Assembly (NCBI GenBank): GCA_964630265.1 | Contig: CAZVRW010000015.1 | Span: 1-63,760 of the forward strand | Length of the DNA stretch: 63,760 bases | Source: CAZBWP01 sp964630265 | Lineage (GTDB): Bacteria > Pseudomonadota > Alphaproteobacteria > Rhodospirillales > Defluviicoccaceae | Direction: 5' to 3' | In this document: in pieces, positions 35,480 to 44,830 of the stretch | How the letters are laid out: each line of letters starts with the position of its first letter | How positions within the stretch are numbered: position 1 is the stretch's first letter | The notes under the pieces: generated by a model | What the model was told of the DNA's origin: nothing | Seen by the model: only the letters and a program-made list of their open reading frames with translations | The model's database searches: none | Program-made: the position numbers and the translations under genes

Positions 35480-38400
35480 TTATGCCGCGATGGGGTCGAC
35501 CGCCGCCCCGGGGCCGTTCGCCGCCGCCGTCGAGACCTGATAGCCATCATCGACCGCGGCCTCGGGGATCGCGACCTCCACGCTCGCGGAGGCGGTGCGA
35601 CCGTCGCCATCGATGATGGTGTACTCGAAGCGATCGAGGAGAACGCCGTCGCCGACGACGAGATTGTCGAGATCATCGGTGGCGTGGAGCGTGTAGGTCA
35701 GCATGCCGGCGCCGTCATCCACCAGTTGGCCGATCAGGCCACCGGCATTAACGCCGACGAACTCCAGCGGTCCGCCGTCGGGCGCGGCATCGTTGGCCAG
35801 CAGATTGTACACGGCGTCAATGGCGTCCGCATAAGCGATGGTGGCCGTGGCGATGACATTATCGCCGAGGTCACCGAAGCTCGGCTGGGCCGCGATCACG
35901 TCGTCGCCGGCCAGCGGCACGTCCATGCCATCGTCGCCGACCGTTGCGGCCGAAAACGCCGACAACGGGCTCACCGCATTTTCATCCAGGTCGAATGAGA
36001 ATGTGAAGGTCAGGGCGACGTCGATCGGCCCATCGGCGAGGGCCGGGGGGTCAACGAGCAAGCCTTGACCCGAGTCATCGAACAGTCGGACCTCGATCTC
36101 CAGGACCAGATCCTCGAGCTCGGCGAGGTCCTGCGCGGTCAGCGTATCCGGCTCGACCAGCGAAAAACTGCCGTCGTTGCGAAAGGTAACCTGGACGAAG
36201 TCCGGTACGTCAGCCGATTCGAGGATGTCATCGTCCGTCATCCTGAACGCTGTCACCGAGCCGAAGAAGACGAAATCGGGAACGAGCCCGGGATCGTCGC
36301 CGAGCACATCATCATCGACGAAGGGGACCTGGAACGAGGCGGGGAAATCGGCGGGATCCGCCGAGAGCTGCACCGGAATGTCGACGATCAGGCGACCATC
36401 GTCGTCCCGGAGCCCAGGAATACTGAACGGCTCGTCGACATTTTCAACCTGGATGGTCAGCGCCTGTGTAAGGCTGGCGCCACCAGAGTCGGTGACGGTG
36501 ACCGCCACCTGCCGGGTGGGGTCCGGAAACGCCGGATCTTCGTGATCCAACACCGCGCCAGCGGCGAGCGACAGGACGCCGTTCTGCGAGATTTCGAACA
36601 GATCACCGTTCAGGCCCGCCTCGATCGCGAAGGTGAATGTGTCGTTCGTGTCCTCGTCACTGACGATCAGGTTCGCCGAAAGGCCGGCCGCGTTCTCCGG
36701 AAAGACGTCGTTGTCCAGGGCGATCGCCGTCGGTGCCTCGTTGCGGTCGCCAACCTGGATGGTCAGCGCCTGTTTAAGGCTGGCGCCACCAGAGTCGGTG
36801 ACGGTGACCGCCACCTGCCGGGTGAAGTCCGGAAACGCCGGATCCTCGCGATCCAACACCGCGCCAGCGGCGAGTGACAGGACGCCGTCCTGCGAGATTT
36901 CGAACAGATCGCCGATCAGGCCCGCCTCGATCGCGAAGGTGAATGTGTCGTTCGTGTCCTCGTCACTGACGATCAGGTTCGCCGAAAGGCCGGCCGCGTT
37001 CTCCGGAAAGACAACGTTGTCCAGGGCGATCGCCGTCGGTGCCTCGTTGATGTCGCCAACCCGGATGGTCAGCGCCTGGGTGACGCTAAGGCCATCCGCG
37101 TCGGTGACGGTGACCACTACCTGCCGGGTGGGGTCCGGAAATGCCGGATCTTCGTGATCCAACACCGCGCCAGCGGCGAGCGACAGGACGCCGTCCTGCG
37201 AGATTTCGAACAGATCGCCGTTCAGGCCAGGCTCGATCGCGAAGCTGAACGTGTCGTTCGCGCCCTCATCATTGATGATGAGCTCGGCCGAAAAGCCCGG
37301 CACGTTCTCCGGAAAGACATCGTCATCCAGGCTGATCGTCACCTGCCGCGCCGGGGCCGGCGGGGGCGCGTTGTCGGCGGCGGGCTGCGGCTCGTCGAGC
37401 GGGCTGTCGGGCGTGAAGTCGACCGCCCCGTTGAGCACGCCGGCCTGATTCTGGTCGACGGTGATGCCGTTGAACCCCTGGACGGTCGTCTGGAGTTCGG
37501 GATAGGTCGGCGCGACGAGCGTCGGCACGGTCGTCGCCTGGATCAGGCCTTCCAGCGCCGCGATCGACGCATCATCGGGCAGGCCGGCCTCCGTCTCGAT
37601 GTCCAGTGTCTCGAAAATCTTTTCCAGGGTCTCCCGCGGCATGTCGAAATCGCTCGCGATGAAGGCCTCGCCGCCGTCGCGGATCACCGCCTCACCGACC
37701 CAACCGGGCACGAACACCAGCTTGCCGGTGAAGTCCATGGAGACGAAAGAGATGTCGTTCTGGACAACGACCTGGCCGACGTAGCCGCCCGCTTCCTCGC
37801 CCAGCGACAGCCAGACACCCTCGGTGCTCACCTTGAGATAGACCAGGGTGCCGCGGATGCCGATGCTGGCCGCCGGCGTCTTGATGACCATGGCATCCGG
37901 GCTGCTCTTGGCGATGGCGCCACTGACGACGACGAACAACCCCTCCACCGCCGTCATGTTGAGCGAGCCTTCCTCGGACTCCGGATCGAAGATCATCTCG
38001 TCCAGGACGAGGCGGCTGGCGTTGCCGAGCGTCGTGATCGTCCGGTCGGCGAGCAGGATGCCGACGGTGCCGTCGGCGCCGGTGCGGATCACGTCGCCCT
38101 GATAGACGGGATCGCCGACGGCCAAATCACGGGCGACGCCGTCGCGCACGACGCTCACCGTGCCGCTGGCAACGTCGGCGTGGCCGATCGGTTGCGCCGC
38201 CGGACCGGGCGCCGGACCGGGCGCCGCCTGCGCCAACTGGTCCGGGGCGATCGGGCCGACGAGGCTGGTCACCGTCGCGCCATCGACGCGCGCGCCGCCG
38301 GCATCGAACAGGTCGGGGGCATCGGCCTCGCGGAAATAGTCGCGGACGATGATTTGCCGACCGTCGGGCGTCGCGACGAGCAGATCGGGACCGGCGCGCA

Positions 38401-38518
38401 CGAACGCCGCGCCGACAAGACTGATCCCGTCCGGCAGGACGACGTTCCCCGATGCGGTCGCGTCGATCGCATCGGCGGGCGCCGCCGTCTTCATGTCCGT
38501 GGAGAAACGCAACGCCAT
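35480..38518 (-). CDS. FecR-domain, cadherin-repeat surface-type protein
   Basis: A 1012-residue acidic protein. After a prefix module (about 28-95) shared with the neighbouring 1153-residue protein comes a FecR-like domain (about 118-235: VVRDGVARDLAVGDPVYQGD...SIGIRGT), then three near-identical 102-residue cadherin-like repeats (about 385-700, with VFPENAAGLSANLIVSDEDT), and a C-terminal region with a VCBS-like LLANDAAPDGG motif. No signal peptide is present; export by a type I system is likely but no transporter genes are adjacent. FecR domains in such proteins are common in alphaproteobacterial adhesins. The ATG has GAGGA eight bases upstream. Confidence 0.82.
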   Translation of the reverse strand: MALRFSTDMKTAAPADAIDATASGNVVLPDGISLVGAAFVRAGPDLLVATPDGRQIIVRDYFREADAPDLFDAGGARVDGATVTSLVGPIAPDQLAQAAPGPAPGPAAQPIGHADVASGTVSVVRDGVARDLAVGDPVYQGDVIRTGADGTVGILLADRTITTLGNASRLVLDEMIFDPESEEGSLNMTAVEGLFVVVSGAIAKSSPDAMVIKTPAASIGIRGTLVYLKVSTEGVWLSLGEEAGGYVGQVVVQNDISFVSMDFTGKLVFVPGWVGEAVIRDGGEAFIASDFDMPRETLEKIFETLDIETEAGLPDDASIAALEGLIQATTVPTLVAPTYPELQTTVQGFNGITVDQNQAGVLNGAVDFTPDSPLDEPQPAADNAPPPAPARQVTISLDDDVFPENVPGFSAELIINDEGANDTFSFAIEPGLNGDLFEISQDGVLSLAAGAVLDHEDPAFPDPTRQVVVTVTDADGLSVTQALTIRVGDINEAPTAIALDNVVFPENAAGLSANLIVSDEDTNDTFTFAIEAGLIGDLFEISQDGVLSLAAGAVLDREDPAFPDFTRQVAVTVTDSGGASLKQALTIQVGDRNEAPTAIALDNDVFPENAAGLSANLIVSDEDTNDTFTFAIEAGLNGDLFEISQNGVLSLAAGAVLDHEDPAFPDPTRQVAVTVTDSGGASLTQALTIQVENVDEPFSIPGLRDDDGRLIVDIPVQLSADPADFPASFQVPFVDDDVLGDDPGLVPDFVFFGSVTAFRMTDDDILESADVPDFVQVTFRNDGSFSLVEPDTLTAQDLAELEDLVLEIEVRLFDDSGQGLLVDPPALADGPIDVALTFTFSFDLDENAVSPLSAFSAATVGDDGMDVPLAGDDVIAAQPSFGDLGDNVIATATIAYADAIDAVYNLLANDAAPDGGPLEFVGVNAGGLIGQLVDDGAGMLTYTLHATDDLDNLVVGDGVLLDRFEYTIIDGDGRTASASVEVAIPEAAVDDGYQVSTAAANGPGAAVDPIAA
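36447..37364 (-). repeat. three 306-bp tandem repeats
   Basis: Three consecutive 306-base units (starts at 36447, 36753 and 37059) in the FecR/cadherin gene. The first two are nearly identical over most of their length and the third diverges more. They encode 102-residue cadherin-like domains. High DNA identity signals recent duplication or ongoing homogenisation. Confidence 0.9.
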
Positions 38519-38882
38519 CGACCGAGTCCTCGAGAGTTTTTTCCGAAAGGTTCAGCGAACCTTGATGAGATCTTATACGGACCACGAGCCCGGAACTGTG
38601 TCCCAGGCCACATATTGCCGCGGCCTCGTCGCACCCGCCCGCTCGTGTCCGGAATAACCTATTAATTCGTCATGGAAATGCGATTAAAAATCAAGCGAGA
38701 ACAGGCGATGAAACCGCACGCTGCGACGCGGGCGGCGGGGCGGGACGGCCTGAAAACCGCGCGGCGGCTTGGCCTTAAGGGTGTCTTAAGACCGAAATGA
38801 TGTGATGCCGGCATCAGTGAGGGCTGGTCCCCCGCCGGAGAACCATCGGGACCGGTTCGGCCAACCGCGGTGACAGGACGCC
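38519..38882. other. gene-free divergent promoter region
   Basis: 364 bases between the leftward FecR/cadherin gene and the rightward DUF2336 gene. It includes a marked AT-rich stretch at 38655-38700, well below the local GC level. Promoters for both directions must lie here; I see no convincing consensus boxes. Short frames across it look like shadows. Confidence 0.5.
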
Positions 38883-40010
38883 ATGGCGACAGTCGATACC
38901 AACACACTGCTCGAGTGGGCGCAGTCGCACACCAGCGGCGGACGCAACGCCCTGGCGGAGGCGATGACCAACCTGTTCGCTGGCGGCTCCGAGGGGCTGA
39001 GCGACCGCGAGCGGGCGCTGATGGCGGACATTCTGCAAAAGGTCGTCGTCGACCTGGAACTGTCGGTCCGGCAGTCCATGAGCGAGAAGCTGGCCGACCT
39101 GCCCGACGCGCCGGCCGATCTCATTCGCTTCCTCGCCAACGACGAAGCGAGCGTCGCCGCGCCCCTGTTGGCGCGCAGCGGCGTGCTGCGGGATGACGAC
39201 CTGATCGAGGTGATCCGCCACCGAACGCTCGAGCATCAGATGGCGATCGCCGTGCGCTTCTCGGTCAGCGAAACGGTGAGCGGCGTCCTGGCGAAGACCG
39301 GCAACGCCAGCGTCATCGAGAGCCTGTTGCGCAACGAAAATGCGCGCCTTTCGCAGGCGACGCTCGCCTACCTCGTCGATGAGTCGAAGCGCATGGACAG
39401 CTTTCGCGAGCCGCTGTTGCGGCGTGAGGAACTGGGCCCGAAGCTGGCGAAGCGAATGTTTCTCTGGGTGTCGGCGGCGCTGCGCAATCAGATCATCAAT
39501 CGCTTCGACCTGGATGAAGCGACGGTCGATGCGTTGCTCGAAGAGGCAGCTTTGGAGAACATCGAGGACTCCGCGGCAGAGACCGGGCCCAGCGGCGCCG
39601 ATCGCCTCGCCAAAGAACTCGACGCCGGGCTGCTGCTGGATACCGACACCCTGGTGCGGGCCCTGGCCATGGGCGAGGTCAACCTGTTCATCGCCATGTT
39701 CGCCCGCGCCGCGGACCTGCGCGACCGCCTGGTGCGGCGGATGCTGTTCGCCAGCCGCGCCGACGATTTCGCCATCGCCTGCAAGGCCGTCGACATCGAC
39801 CGCAACACCTTCGAAACTCTGGTTTCGCTCAGCGAATCGGCGCGGCCGCAGTTCGCCCATGAGGCGGCGCCGGAGGGCCACGATGCGCTCGCCGTCTACG
39901 ACCGCATCGGCCAGGACGAGGCTTTGCGGATCCTGCGCCGCTGGCGGCTCGATCCCGAGTACGTGGCGGCCATCGAAGGCCTGGAGACGGCGGCGACCGC
40001 CCATGGCTAA
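38883..40010 (+). CDS. DUF2336 domain-containing protein
   Basis: A 375-residue all-helical protein of the DUF2336 family, found almost only in alphaproteobacteria. The HEAT-like helical repeats are visible, for example VDLELSVRQSMSEKLADLPDAP and LLRNENARLSQATLAYLVDES. Its function is not known; the distribution suggests a regulatory role in signalling or envelope biology. It overlaps the following PAS-GAF-PAS gene by eight bases, so the two proteins are made together and may interact. Confidence 0.85.
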   Translation: MATVDTNTLLEWAQSHTSGGRNALAEAMTNLFAGGSEGLSDRERALMADILQKVVVDLELSVRQSMSEKLADLPDAPADLIRFLANDEASVAAPLLARSGVLRDDDLIEVIRHRTLEHQMAIAVRFSVSETVSGVLAKTGNASVIESLLRNENARLSQATLAYLVDESKRMDSFREPLLRREELGPKLAKRMFLWVSAALRNQIINRFDLDEATVDALLEEAALENIEDSAAETGPSGADRLAKELDAGLLLDTDTLVRALAMGEVNLFIAMFARAADLRDRLVRRMLFASRADDFAIACKAVDIDRNTFETLVSLSESARPQFAHEAAPEGHDALAVYDRIGQDEALRILRRWRLDPEYVAAIEGLETAATAHG

Positions 40011-41364
40011 GGAGCTTCGTCCGCCGCTGGACAAACGGCGCCGCCGCGGCCGCATCCAGGTAGCGTTCGCGGAACGGCCCAGTCCCGATGGCGATGGCCA
40101 ACGCCTCGCCGACGTCGCGCGACTGTCGACGGAATGGCTCTGGGAGACCGACGCCGGCCTCGGCATCACCTCCGCATCGCACCGCGTGTTCGACGTGCTC
40201 GGCTACCTGCCGTGTGAACTGGAGGGAGAAACGCTGGGCGCACTCTTCACCTTCGACGACGCGCACCGCATGGCCGCGCTGCTGACCGAGCGGCGGCCTT
40301 TCCGCGATCAGCCGTGCACGGCCACGACGCGGGACGGACGGACGCGGCAGTTGCTGATCGGCGCGGTGCCCGTGTTCGCGCCGGCAACCGGTGGCTTCGA
40401 AGGCTTTCGCGGGACCGCGCGGGACGTCACAGCAGAACGCCAGGCTGCGCAGGCAACGGCCCGTGGCGATGCCATCCTGAAAGCCGTCGGCGAAGCGGCG
40501 CAGGTATTGCTCTCTGCCGCCGAACTGTCGGCCGACGCCGTGCCGTTGCTGGCGACACTGGGCACCGCCGCCGCCGCCGACCGCGTCCAGGTGTTTGCAG
40601 TGACGCGCCCGTCGGGGCGGGCGCGCGGCGCCTGCACGGCGCGGCGGACGTCACTGTGGATCGATCCGGCCGTGTCGTTCGCCGAAGCCGTGGCGGACGG
40701 GCGCGACGTCCCGCTGCGTGCCTTCGGGCGCGGCAACTGGGAAGCGCGACTCGCCCGCGGTGCGATCGTCGTCGAACCGCCGGAAGGGCGGCGGCGCAGC
40801 GACATGCCCCCGGTTCGGCCCGGCTCGGCGCTGCTCGCCGCGCCCATCTTCGACGCCGGCAATTGGTGGGGAATGCTGGTGTTCGACCGCTGGACGACGC
40901 GGGCGCCCTGGACGCCGGCGGAGATCGAGGCCATCCGCATCGCCTCCGGCCTGCTCGGCGCCGCGCTGCACCGCGACCGCTGCGAGCGCCGCATGGAAGA
41001 CAGCCGGGCGCTGCTGGAAACCACGTTCGCCACCAGCCCCGACCCGCTGGCCGTCATCCGCCTCATCGACGGTCTGGTGATGGAGGCCAACGAGCGCTTC
41101 CGCACGGTGGCCGCCGCGGACCCCGCCCAGGTCGTCGGCCGCACCCTGGGGCACCGATCGATCCTGGTGGACCAGCGCATCGCCCGCCGCCTCGCCGGCC
41201 GGCTGCTGGTGCGCGGCGTCCTTGAGAACGTCGACATCCCGATCCGCGATGCCGCCGGTGCGGTCCGGATCGCCGCGATCTCCGCCCGCGTCCTCACCCT
41301 GGAGGGTGACACCTGCGCCGTGGTGGTGGCGCGCGACGTCACCGCCGAGCGGCGTCGGCGGTAA
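40003..41364 (+). CDS. PAS-GAF-PAS sensor protein without output domain
   Basis: A 453-residue soluble protein. It has an N-terminal PAS domain (about 38-150, ending FRGTARDVTAERQ), a GAF domain (about 155-325, with LLAAPIFDAGNWWGMLVFDRW), and a C-terminal PAS domain (about 335-450, ending VVVARDVTAERRRR). The protein stops where a kinase or GGDEF domain would normally begin. The frame is open upstream to 39340 but that part lies inside the DUF2336 gene. With the start overlapping DUF2336, the neighbour is the best candidate for a signalling partner. Confidence 0.8.
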   Translation: MAKELRPPLDKRRRRGRIQVAFAERPSPDGDGQRLADVARLSTEWLWETDAGLGITSASHRVFDVLGYLPCELEGETLGALFTFDDAHRMAALLTERRPFRDQPCTATTRDGRTRQLLIGAVPVFAPATGGFEGFRGTARDVTAERQAAQATARGDAILKAVGEAAQVLLSAAELSADAVPLLATLGTAAAADRVQVFAVTRPSGRARGACTARRTSLWIDPAVSFAEAVADGRDVPLRAFGRGNWEARLARGAIVVEPPEGRRRSDMPPVRPGSALLAAPIFDAGNWWGMLVFDRWTTRAPWTPAEIEAIRIASGLLGAALHRDRCERRMEDSRALLETTFATSPDPLAVIRLIDGLVMEANERFRTVAAADPAQVVGRTLGHRSILVDQRIARRLAGRLLVRGVLENVDIPIRDAAGAVRIAAISARVLTLEGDTCAVVVARDVTAERRRR

Positions 41365-41385
41365 GCTTCCGGCGGCGCGCGCGGC

Positions 41386-42003
41386 TCAGGCGGGGTCGGT
41401 CTTCCGCCGCGCCACGTGCAGCGGATGCAGCACGTCGACCGGTAGCCGCGGGCGATCCGCCTCGATTTCGGTCAGCGCCTCGACCTCGCGCAGCGTCGCC
41501 AAGCTGCGCTGAGCGATGCGCTGATACTCCTCGGTCCCGCTGCGTTTCCAGGCGATCTCGTCATCCGTCAGCGCCCGCCGCACCCGCGCCGGAACCCCGG
41601 CGGCGAGAGAGCGGTCGGGGACGGCGAAGCCGGCGGGGACGAACGACATCGCCGCGACGAAGGCCGCTTCGCCGATCACCGAGCCGTCCATCAGCACGGC
41701 GTTCATGCCGATCAAGGCATGCCGGCGGACGGTCGCGCCATGCATGATAACCCCGTGGCCGACGTGCCCCCAGTCCTCGACGATGCACGTCGCCTGCGGA
41801 AAGCAGTGCATCAGGCAGTGATCCTGGACGTTGGCCCCCTCGCCGACGATGATCCGGCCGATGTCGCCGCGCAGCGACGCCCCGGGGCCGATGTAGCTGC
41901 CGGCGCCGACGATGACGTCGCCGATCAGCGTCGCCCGCGGATGGACGAAGGCCGTCGGATGCACCACCGGAATGACGCCGTCGATGGCATAAACCTTGAC
42001 CAT
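41386..42003 (-). CDS. gamma-carbonic-anhydrase-like hexapeptide protein (PaaY/CaiE type)
   Basis: A 205-residue left-handed beta-helix protein. Hexapeptide repeats run through residues 15-130 (PRATLIGDVIVGAGSYIGPGASLRGD), and the metal-binding histidines of gamma-carbonic anhydrases are visible in QDHCLMH and HVGHGVIMHG. It most resembles PaaY, a thioesterase-like accessory protein of phenylacetate degradation, but no other paa genes are here. The start overlaps the hisG stop by one base (TGATG), so it is co-expressed with hisG. Confidence 0.8.
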   Translation of the reverse strand: MVKVYAIDGVIPVVHPTAFVHPRATLIGDVIVGAGSYIGPGASLRGDIGRIIVGEGANVQDHCLMHCFPQATCIVEDWGHVGHGVIMHGATVRRHALIGMNAVLMDGSVIGEAAFVAAMSFVPAGFAVPDRSLAAGVPARVRRALTDDEIAWKRSGTEEYQRIAQRSLATLREVEALTEIEADRPRLPVDVLHPLHVARRKTDPA

Positions 42004-42875
42004 CAGCAGATCTTGTTCAGCGCGAGTTCGAGGATGCCCTCGGCGCCCGCGGCCTTGAGGCGGGGGACGAGATCGCGCACCGTGCCGCGATCGACCACGG
42101 TTTCGACGGCGAGCCAGTCGCTGTCGGACAGGTGGCTGATGGTCGGCGCATGCAGGCTCGGCAGCAGCCCGGTCACTTGATCGACGCGCGCCGCCGGCAC
42201 GTTCATCTTCAGCACCACCTTGTGGCGCGCCGCCAGCGCCGCCGACAGCAGCAGGGCGATCTGCTCGATCTTCGCCCGGCGCGCCGGATCGGCCATGGCG
42301 GCGCGGTTGGCGACGAACACCGTGTGCGTGTGCAGCACGTCGGCGACGATGCGCAACCCATGGGCGCGGATCGTGCCGCCGGTTTCGGTCAGTTCCACCG
42401 CGGCGTCGGCCAGCCCCTCCACCACCTTGGCCTCCGTCGCGCCCCAGGAGAACTCGACCCTGGCGTCGATGCCGCGCTCGGCGAGGAAGCGGCGCGTGTA
42501 GCCCACCAGTTCCGTTGCCACCTTGGCCCCGGCAAGGTCCTCGATACGCTCGATCGGCGCGTCGCGGTTGACGACAAGCACCCAGCGCGCCGGCTGCGTG
42601 GTGGTGCGCGAGTAAACCAAGTCGGCGACGACGACCACGTCGGCTTCGGTCTCGAGCACCCAGTCGAGGCCGCAGAGTCCGGCATCCAGCGTGCCGCCGG
42701 CGACGTACGTGCCCATCTCCTGCGAGCGGACCAGGGCGCAGCGGATGTCGGCATCGTCAATGGTCGGGAAATAGTGGCGCGAGCGCGACGTGATCGTCCA
42801 GCCGGCCTGCGCGAACAGGTCCACGGTGGCGGCTTCGAGACTGCCCTTCGGAATTCCGAGCTTGAGTGGATGCAT
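42003..42875 (-). CDS. hisG: ATP phosphoribosyltransferase, long form
   Basis: A 290-residue HisG, the first enzyme of histidine synthesis, joining ATP and PRPP. The catalytic domains show GIPKGSLEAATVDLF at the N-terminus, DAGLCGLDW, and the PRPP-binding block ELTETGGTIRAHGLRI. The C-terminal 75 residues form the ACT-like histidine-binding regulatory domain (VVLKMNVPAARVDQV...LPSLHAPTISHL). It is therefore the hexameric long form, which does not need HisZ. Start 42875 is the first ATG at the conserved region; open frame extends upstream. Confidence 0.95.
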   Translation of the reverse strand: MHPLKLGIPKGSLEAATVDLFAQAGWTITSRSRHYFPTIDDADIRCALVRSQEMGTYVAGGTLDAGLCGLDWVLETEADVVVVADLVYSRTTTQPARWVLVVNRDAPIERIEDLAGAKVATELVGYTRRFLAERGIDARVEFSWGATEAKVVEGLADAAVELTETGGTIRAHGLRIVADVLHTHTVFVANRAAMADPARRAKIEQIALLLSAALAARHKVVLKMNVPAARVDQVTGLLPSLHAPTISHLSDSDWLAVETVVDRGTVRDLVPRLKAAGAEGILELALNKIC

Positions 42876-42974
42876 GGTCGACCGTCCTCGGGGCGGATAC
42901 CCCGGAACCGTCGCGCACCGCAAGCGAAAGCGCGCGCCGCCGGCCCAGCCCGCCGCCGGAGGTCGCAATCGTGC

Positions 42975-44126
42975 CTAGGCCGAGAGCCCGCCCGGTCCGG
43001 TCATGACGATGCGCACCAAGTCGGCCTGCCGGGCGGTGCTGGTCTTGCCGAAGATCTGTTTCAGGTGCTTGCGCGTGGTCTCGTAGGCGACGCCCAGCAT
43101 CTCGGCGATCTCGTCGAGGCGGTAGCCGCGGGCGAGCAACGCCGCGACCCGGGCCTCGGCCCCGGTCAGACCGTAGAGGCTTTTCAGACGTTCTTCGCTG
43201 ATGTCGACCGACTGGTCCGGATCGCCGATGAACATCATTGCCGCCGCGTCCTCCAGGACCGTCGCCGCGCCGGCCTCGCGCACCGGCCAGACCAGGATGG
43301 ACAGGGAGCGACCGGATTGCGGCCGATCGATGGTGAACGTCTGCGGCGTCACCGGCCGGTTGCGCTCGACCGGCTGCGTCGCGTCCCTGATGACGTCTTG
43401 CAGCAGGATGCGCCGGCCGCGTTCCATGAACTCCAGGCCATTGCGGCCGATGGTCAAGCCCTCGCGGTTCGCCAGCGCGCTGCGGCCGACCTTGTTGGCA
43501 GCAAGGACGACGCCATTGGCGCTGAGCAGCACGACGCCGATGGGCATGACGTCAAGGGCTTCCAGGGCGGCCTGCCGCGCGTGCTGCGTCCGGCGCAGCA
43601 TCTGGCCGGCGCGCAGCCCCCGTTGCAGGTAGGGGAGCAGCCGTCGCAGCAGCAGTGTCTGGTCCGGGCCGAACGGCGGGGCATTGCGCTGACGCAGGGC
43701 GTAGACGAACAGCGCCCGTCCCGCCTGCCAGTCCAGCACGCCAAACACCTGGCTGGCGAGGCCGCACGGCTCCAGCCAACTGCGCTGAAAATCGCTGCGC
43801 TCGACTTCGCTGTCGTCGAGCAACTCGGAGCCGAGCCAGACGGTGCCGGCGGTGCGGAAGTTCTCTTCCCGGCGCAGCCAGGGGTTGATCCGGGAGAATA
43901 CCCGCCCGTATGATTCGATGGCGTCGACATCGATGCCGACCACGTGCTCCAGGGTTCCAACACCCGCCGTGAAGTCGTGGGATGCGATGGCGCAGGCGTG
44001 CGCTTCCAGGGCCTCGCGGAGCTTCGTCAGCACGGTGGGCCAGAACCGGCCGTCCATGCTGGCCGTGTAGAAATCCGAGACGAGGTCGACCAGAGCGCCC
44101 GCGCCGATCAGGCCTTTTTCCTGCAT
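42975..44126 (-). CDS. LuxR-type helix-turn-helix regulator
   Basis: A 383-residue regulator. Residues 1-310 form a sensory region with a PAS-like part around 195-290 (ALDVMPIGVVLLSANGVVLAANKVG). The C-terminal helix-turn-helix (about 315-380) has the LuxR-type sequence LTGAEARVAALLARGYRLDEIAEMLGVAYETTRKHLKQIF. The ligand is unknown; no autoinducer synthase is near. It lies upstream of hisG but is separated by about 100 bases with its own start. It is divergent from the DUF1178 gene. Confidence 0.85.
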   Translation of the reverse strand: MQEKGLIGAGALVDLVSDFYTASMDGRFWPTVLTKLREALEAHACAIASHDFTAGVGTLEHVVGIDVDAIESYGRVFSRINPWLRREENFRTAGTVWLGSELLDDSEVERSDFQRSWLEPCGLASQVFGVLDWQAGRALFVYALRQRNAPPFGPDQTLLLRRLLPYLQRGLRAGQMLRRTQHARQAALEALDVMPIGVVLLSANGVVLAANKVGRSALANREGLTIGRNGLEFMERGRRILLQDVIRDATQPVERNRPVTPQTFTIDRPQSGRSLSILVWPVREAGAATVLEDAAAMMFIGDPDQSVDISEERLKSLYGLTGAEARVAALLARGYRLDEIAEMLGVAYETTRKHLKQIFGKTSTARQADLVRIVMTGPGGLSA

Positions 44127-44331
44127 GGTCAGCCCCTATGCTGAGGACGTGCTATCTACAATGCGGGGGCATCCAAGCCCCAATTGAGGGCATCATCGGC
44201 GGTCGATGTTAAAATTGACTTACGACGTGTCCGGGGTTTTTCGAGACTCAGTGCTGCAGCGCCAAGTCGGCGGCTGACCGGCGGCGGCACTTCGCCTATG
44301 CTCTGCAACGGCACGCCTTTGGAGGTCGACG

Positions 44332-44817
44332 ATGATCGTCTATGACTTGCGCTGCGCCGACGGCCACGCGTTCGAGGCGTGGTTCCGCTCGGCGGACGCG
44401 TTTGACGAACAAGCTGCGGCGCACGCCGTGACGTGCCCCTTGTGTGGCGACGATCGAATCGCCAAGGCACCGATGGCCCCGTTCGTCGCCCGCTCGGGGC
44501 GCCACGCGGACGCCACCCCCGCTGCCGTCGACTCTGCGGCGAATACTTGCGCCGATGTTCCTGGGGGCGCCCCCGGCGCCGCGCCCTCCGCGCTCGGCGC
44601 CGCGCTCAGCCCGATCCTGGATCGCTTGCGGCGCCACATCGAGGCCAGCTGTGTCGACGTCGGACCGGCGTTCCCGGAGGTGAGCCGGCGCATTCATTAT
44701 GGCGAAATCGAGTCGCACGGCATCTATGGTGAAGCCTCCGCCGATGAGGCTCGGTCGCTGCGCGAGGAAGGCATCGAAGTCCTGCCACTGCCATGGTTCC
44801 AACGGCGGAACGACTGA
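44332..44817 (+). CDS. DUF1178 family protein
   Basis: A 161-residue protein of the DUF1178 family (alphaproteobacterial). The conserved N-terminus MIVYDLRCADGHAFEAWF is followed by a CPLCG pair with Cys8, likely zinc binding, a central low-complexity alanine/proline linker (about 55-90) and a conserved C-terminus with RIHYGEIESHGIYGEAS and ALPLPW-like tail. The function is unknown. It is convergent with ubiG, 13 bases apart. Confidence 0.88.
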   Translation: MIVYDLRCADGHAFEAWFRSADAFDEQAAAHAVTCPLCGDDRIAKAPMAPFVARSGRHADATPAAVDSAANTCADVPGGAPGAAPSALGAALSPILDRLRRHIEASCVDVGPAFPEVSRRIHYGEIESHGIYGEASADEARSLREEGIEVLPLPWFQRRND

Positions 44818-44830
44818 CCGCGGCGGGCGC

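Noticed and set aside
40003..41364. Possibility that the PAS-GAF-PAS gene is frameshifted and continues into an output domain
   Set aside because: Only 21 bases separate its stop from the convergent hexapeptide-protein gene, and no kinase or GGDEF sequence occurs in any frame there.
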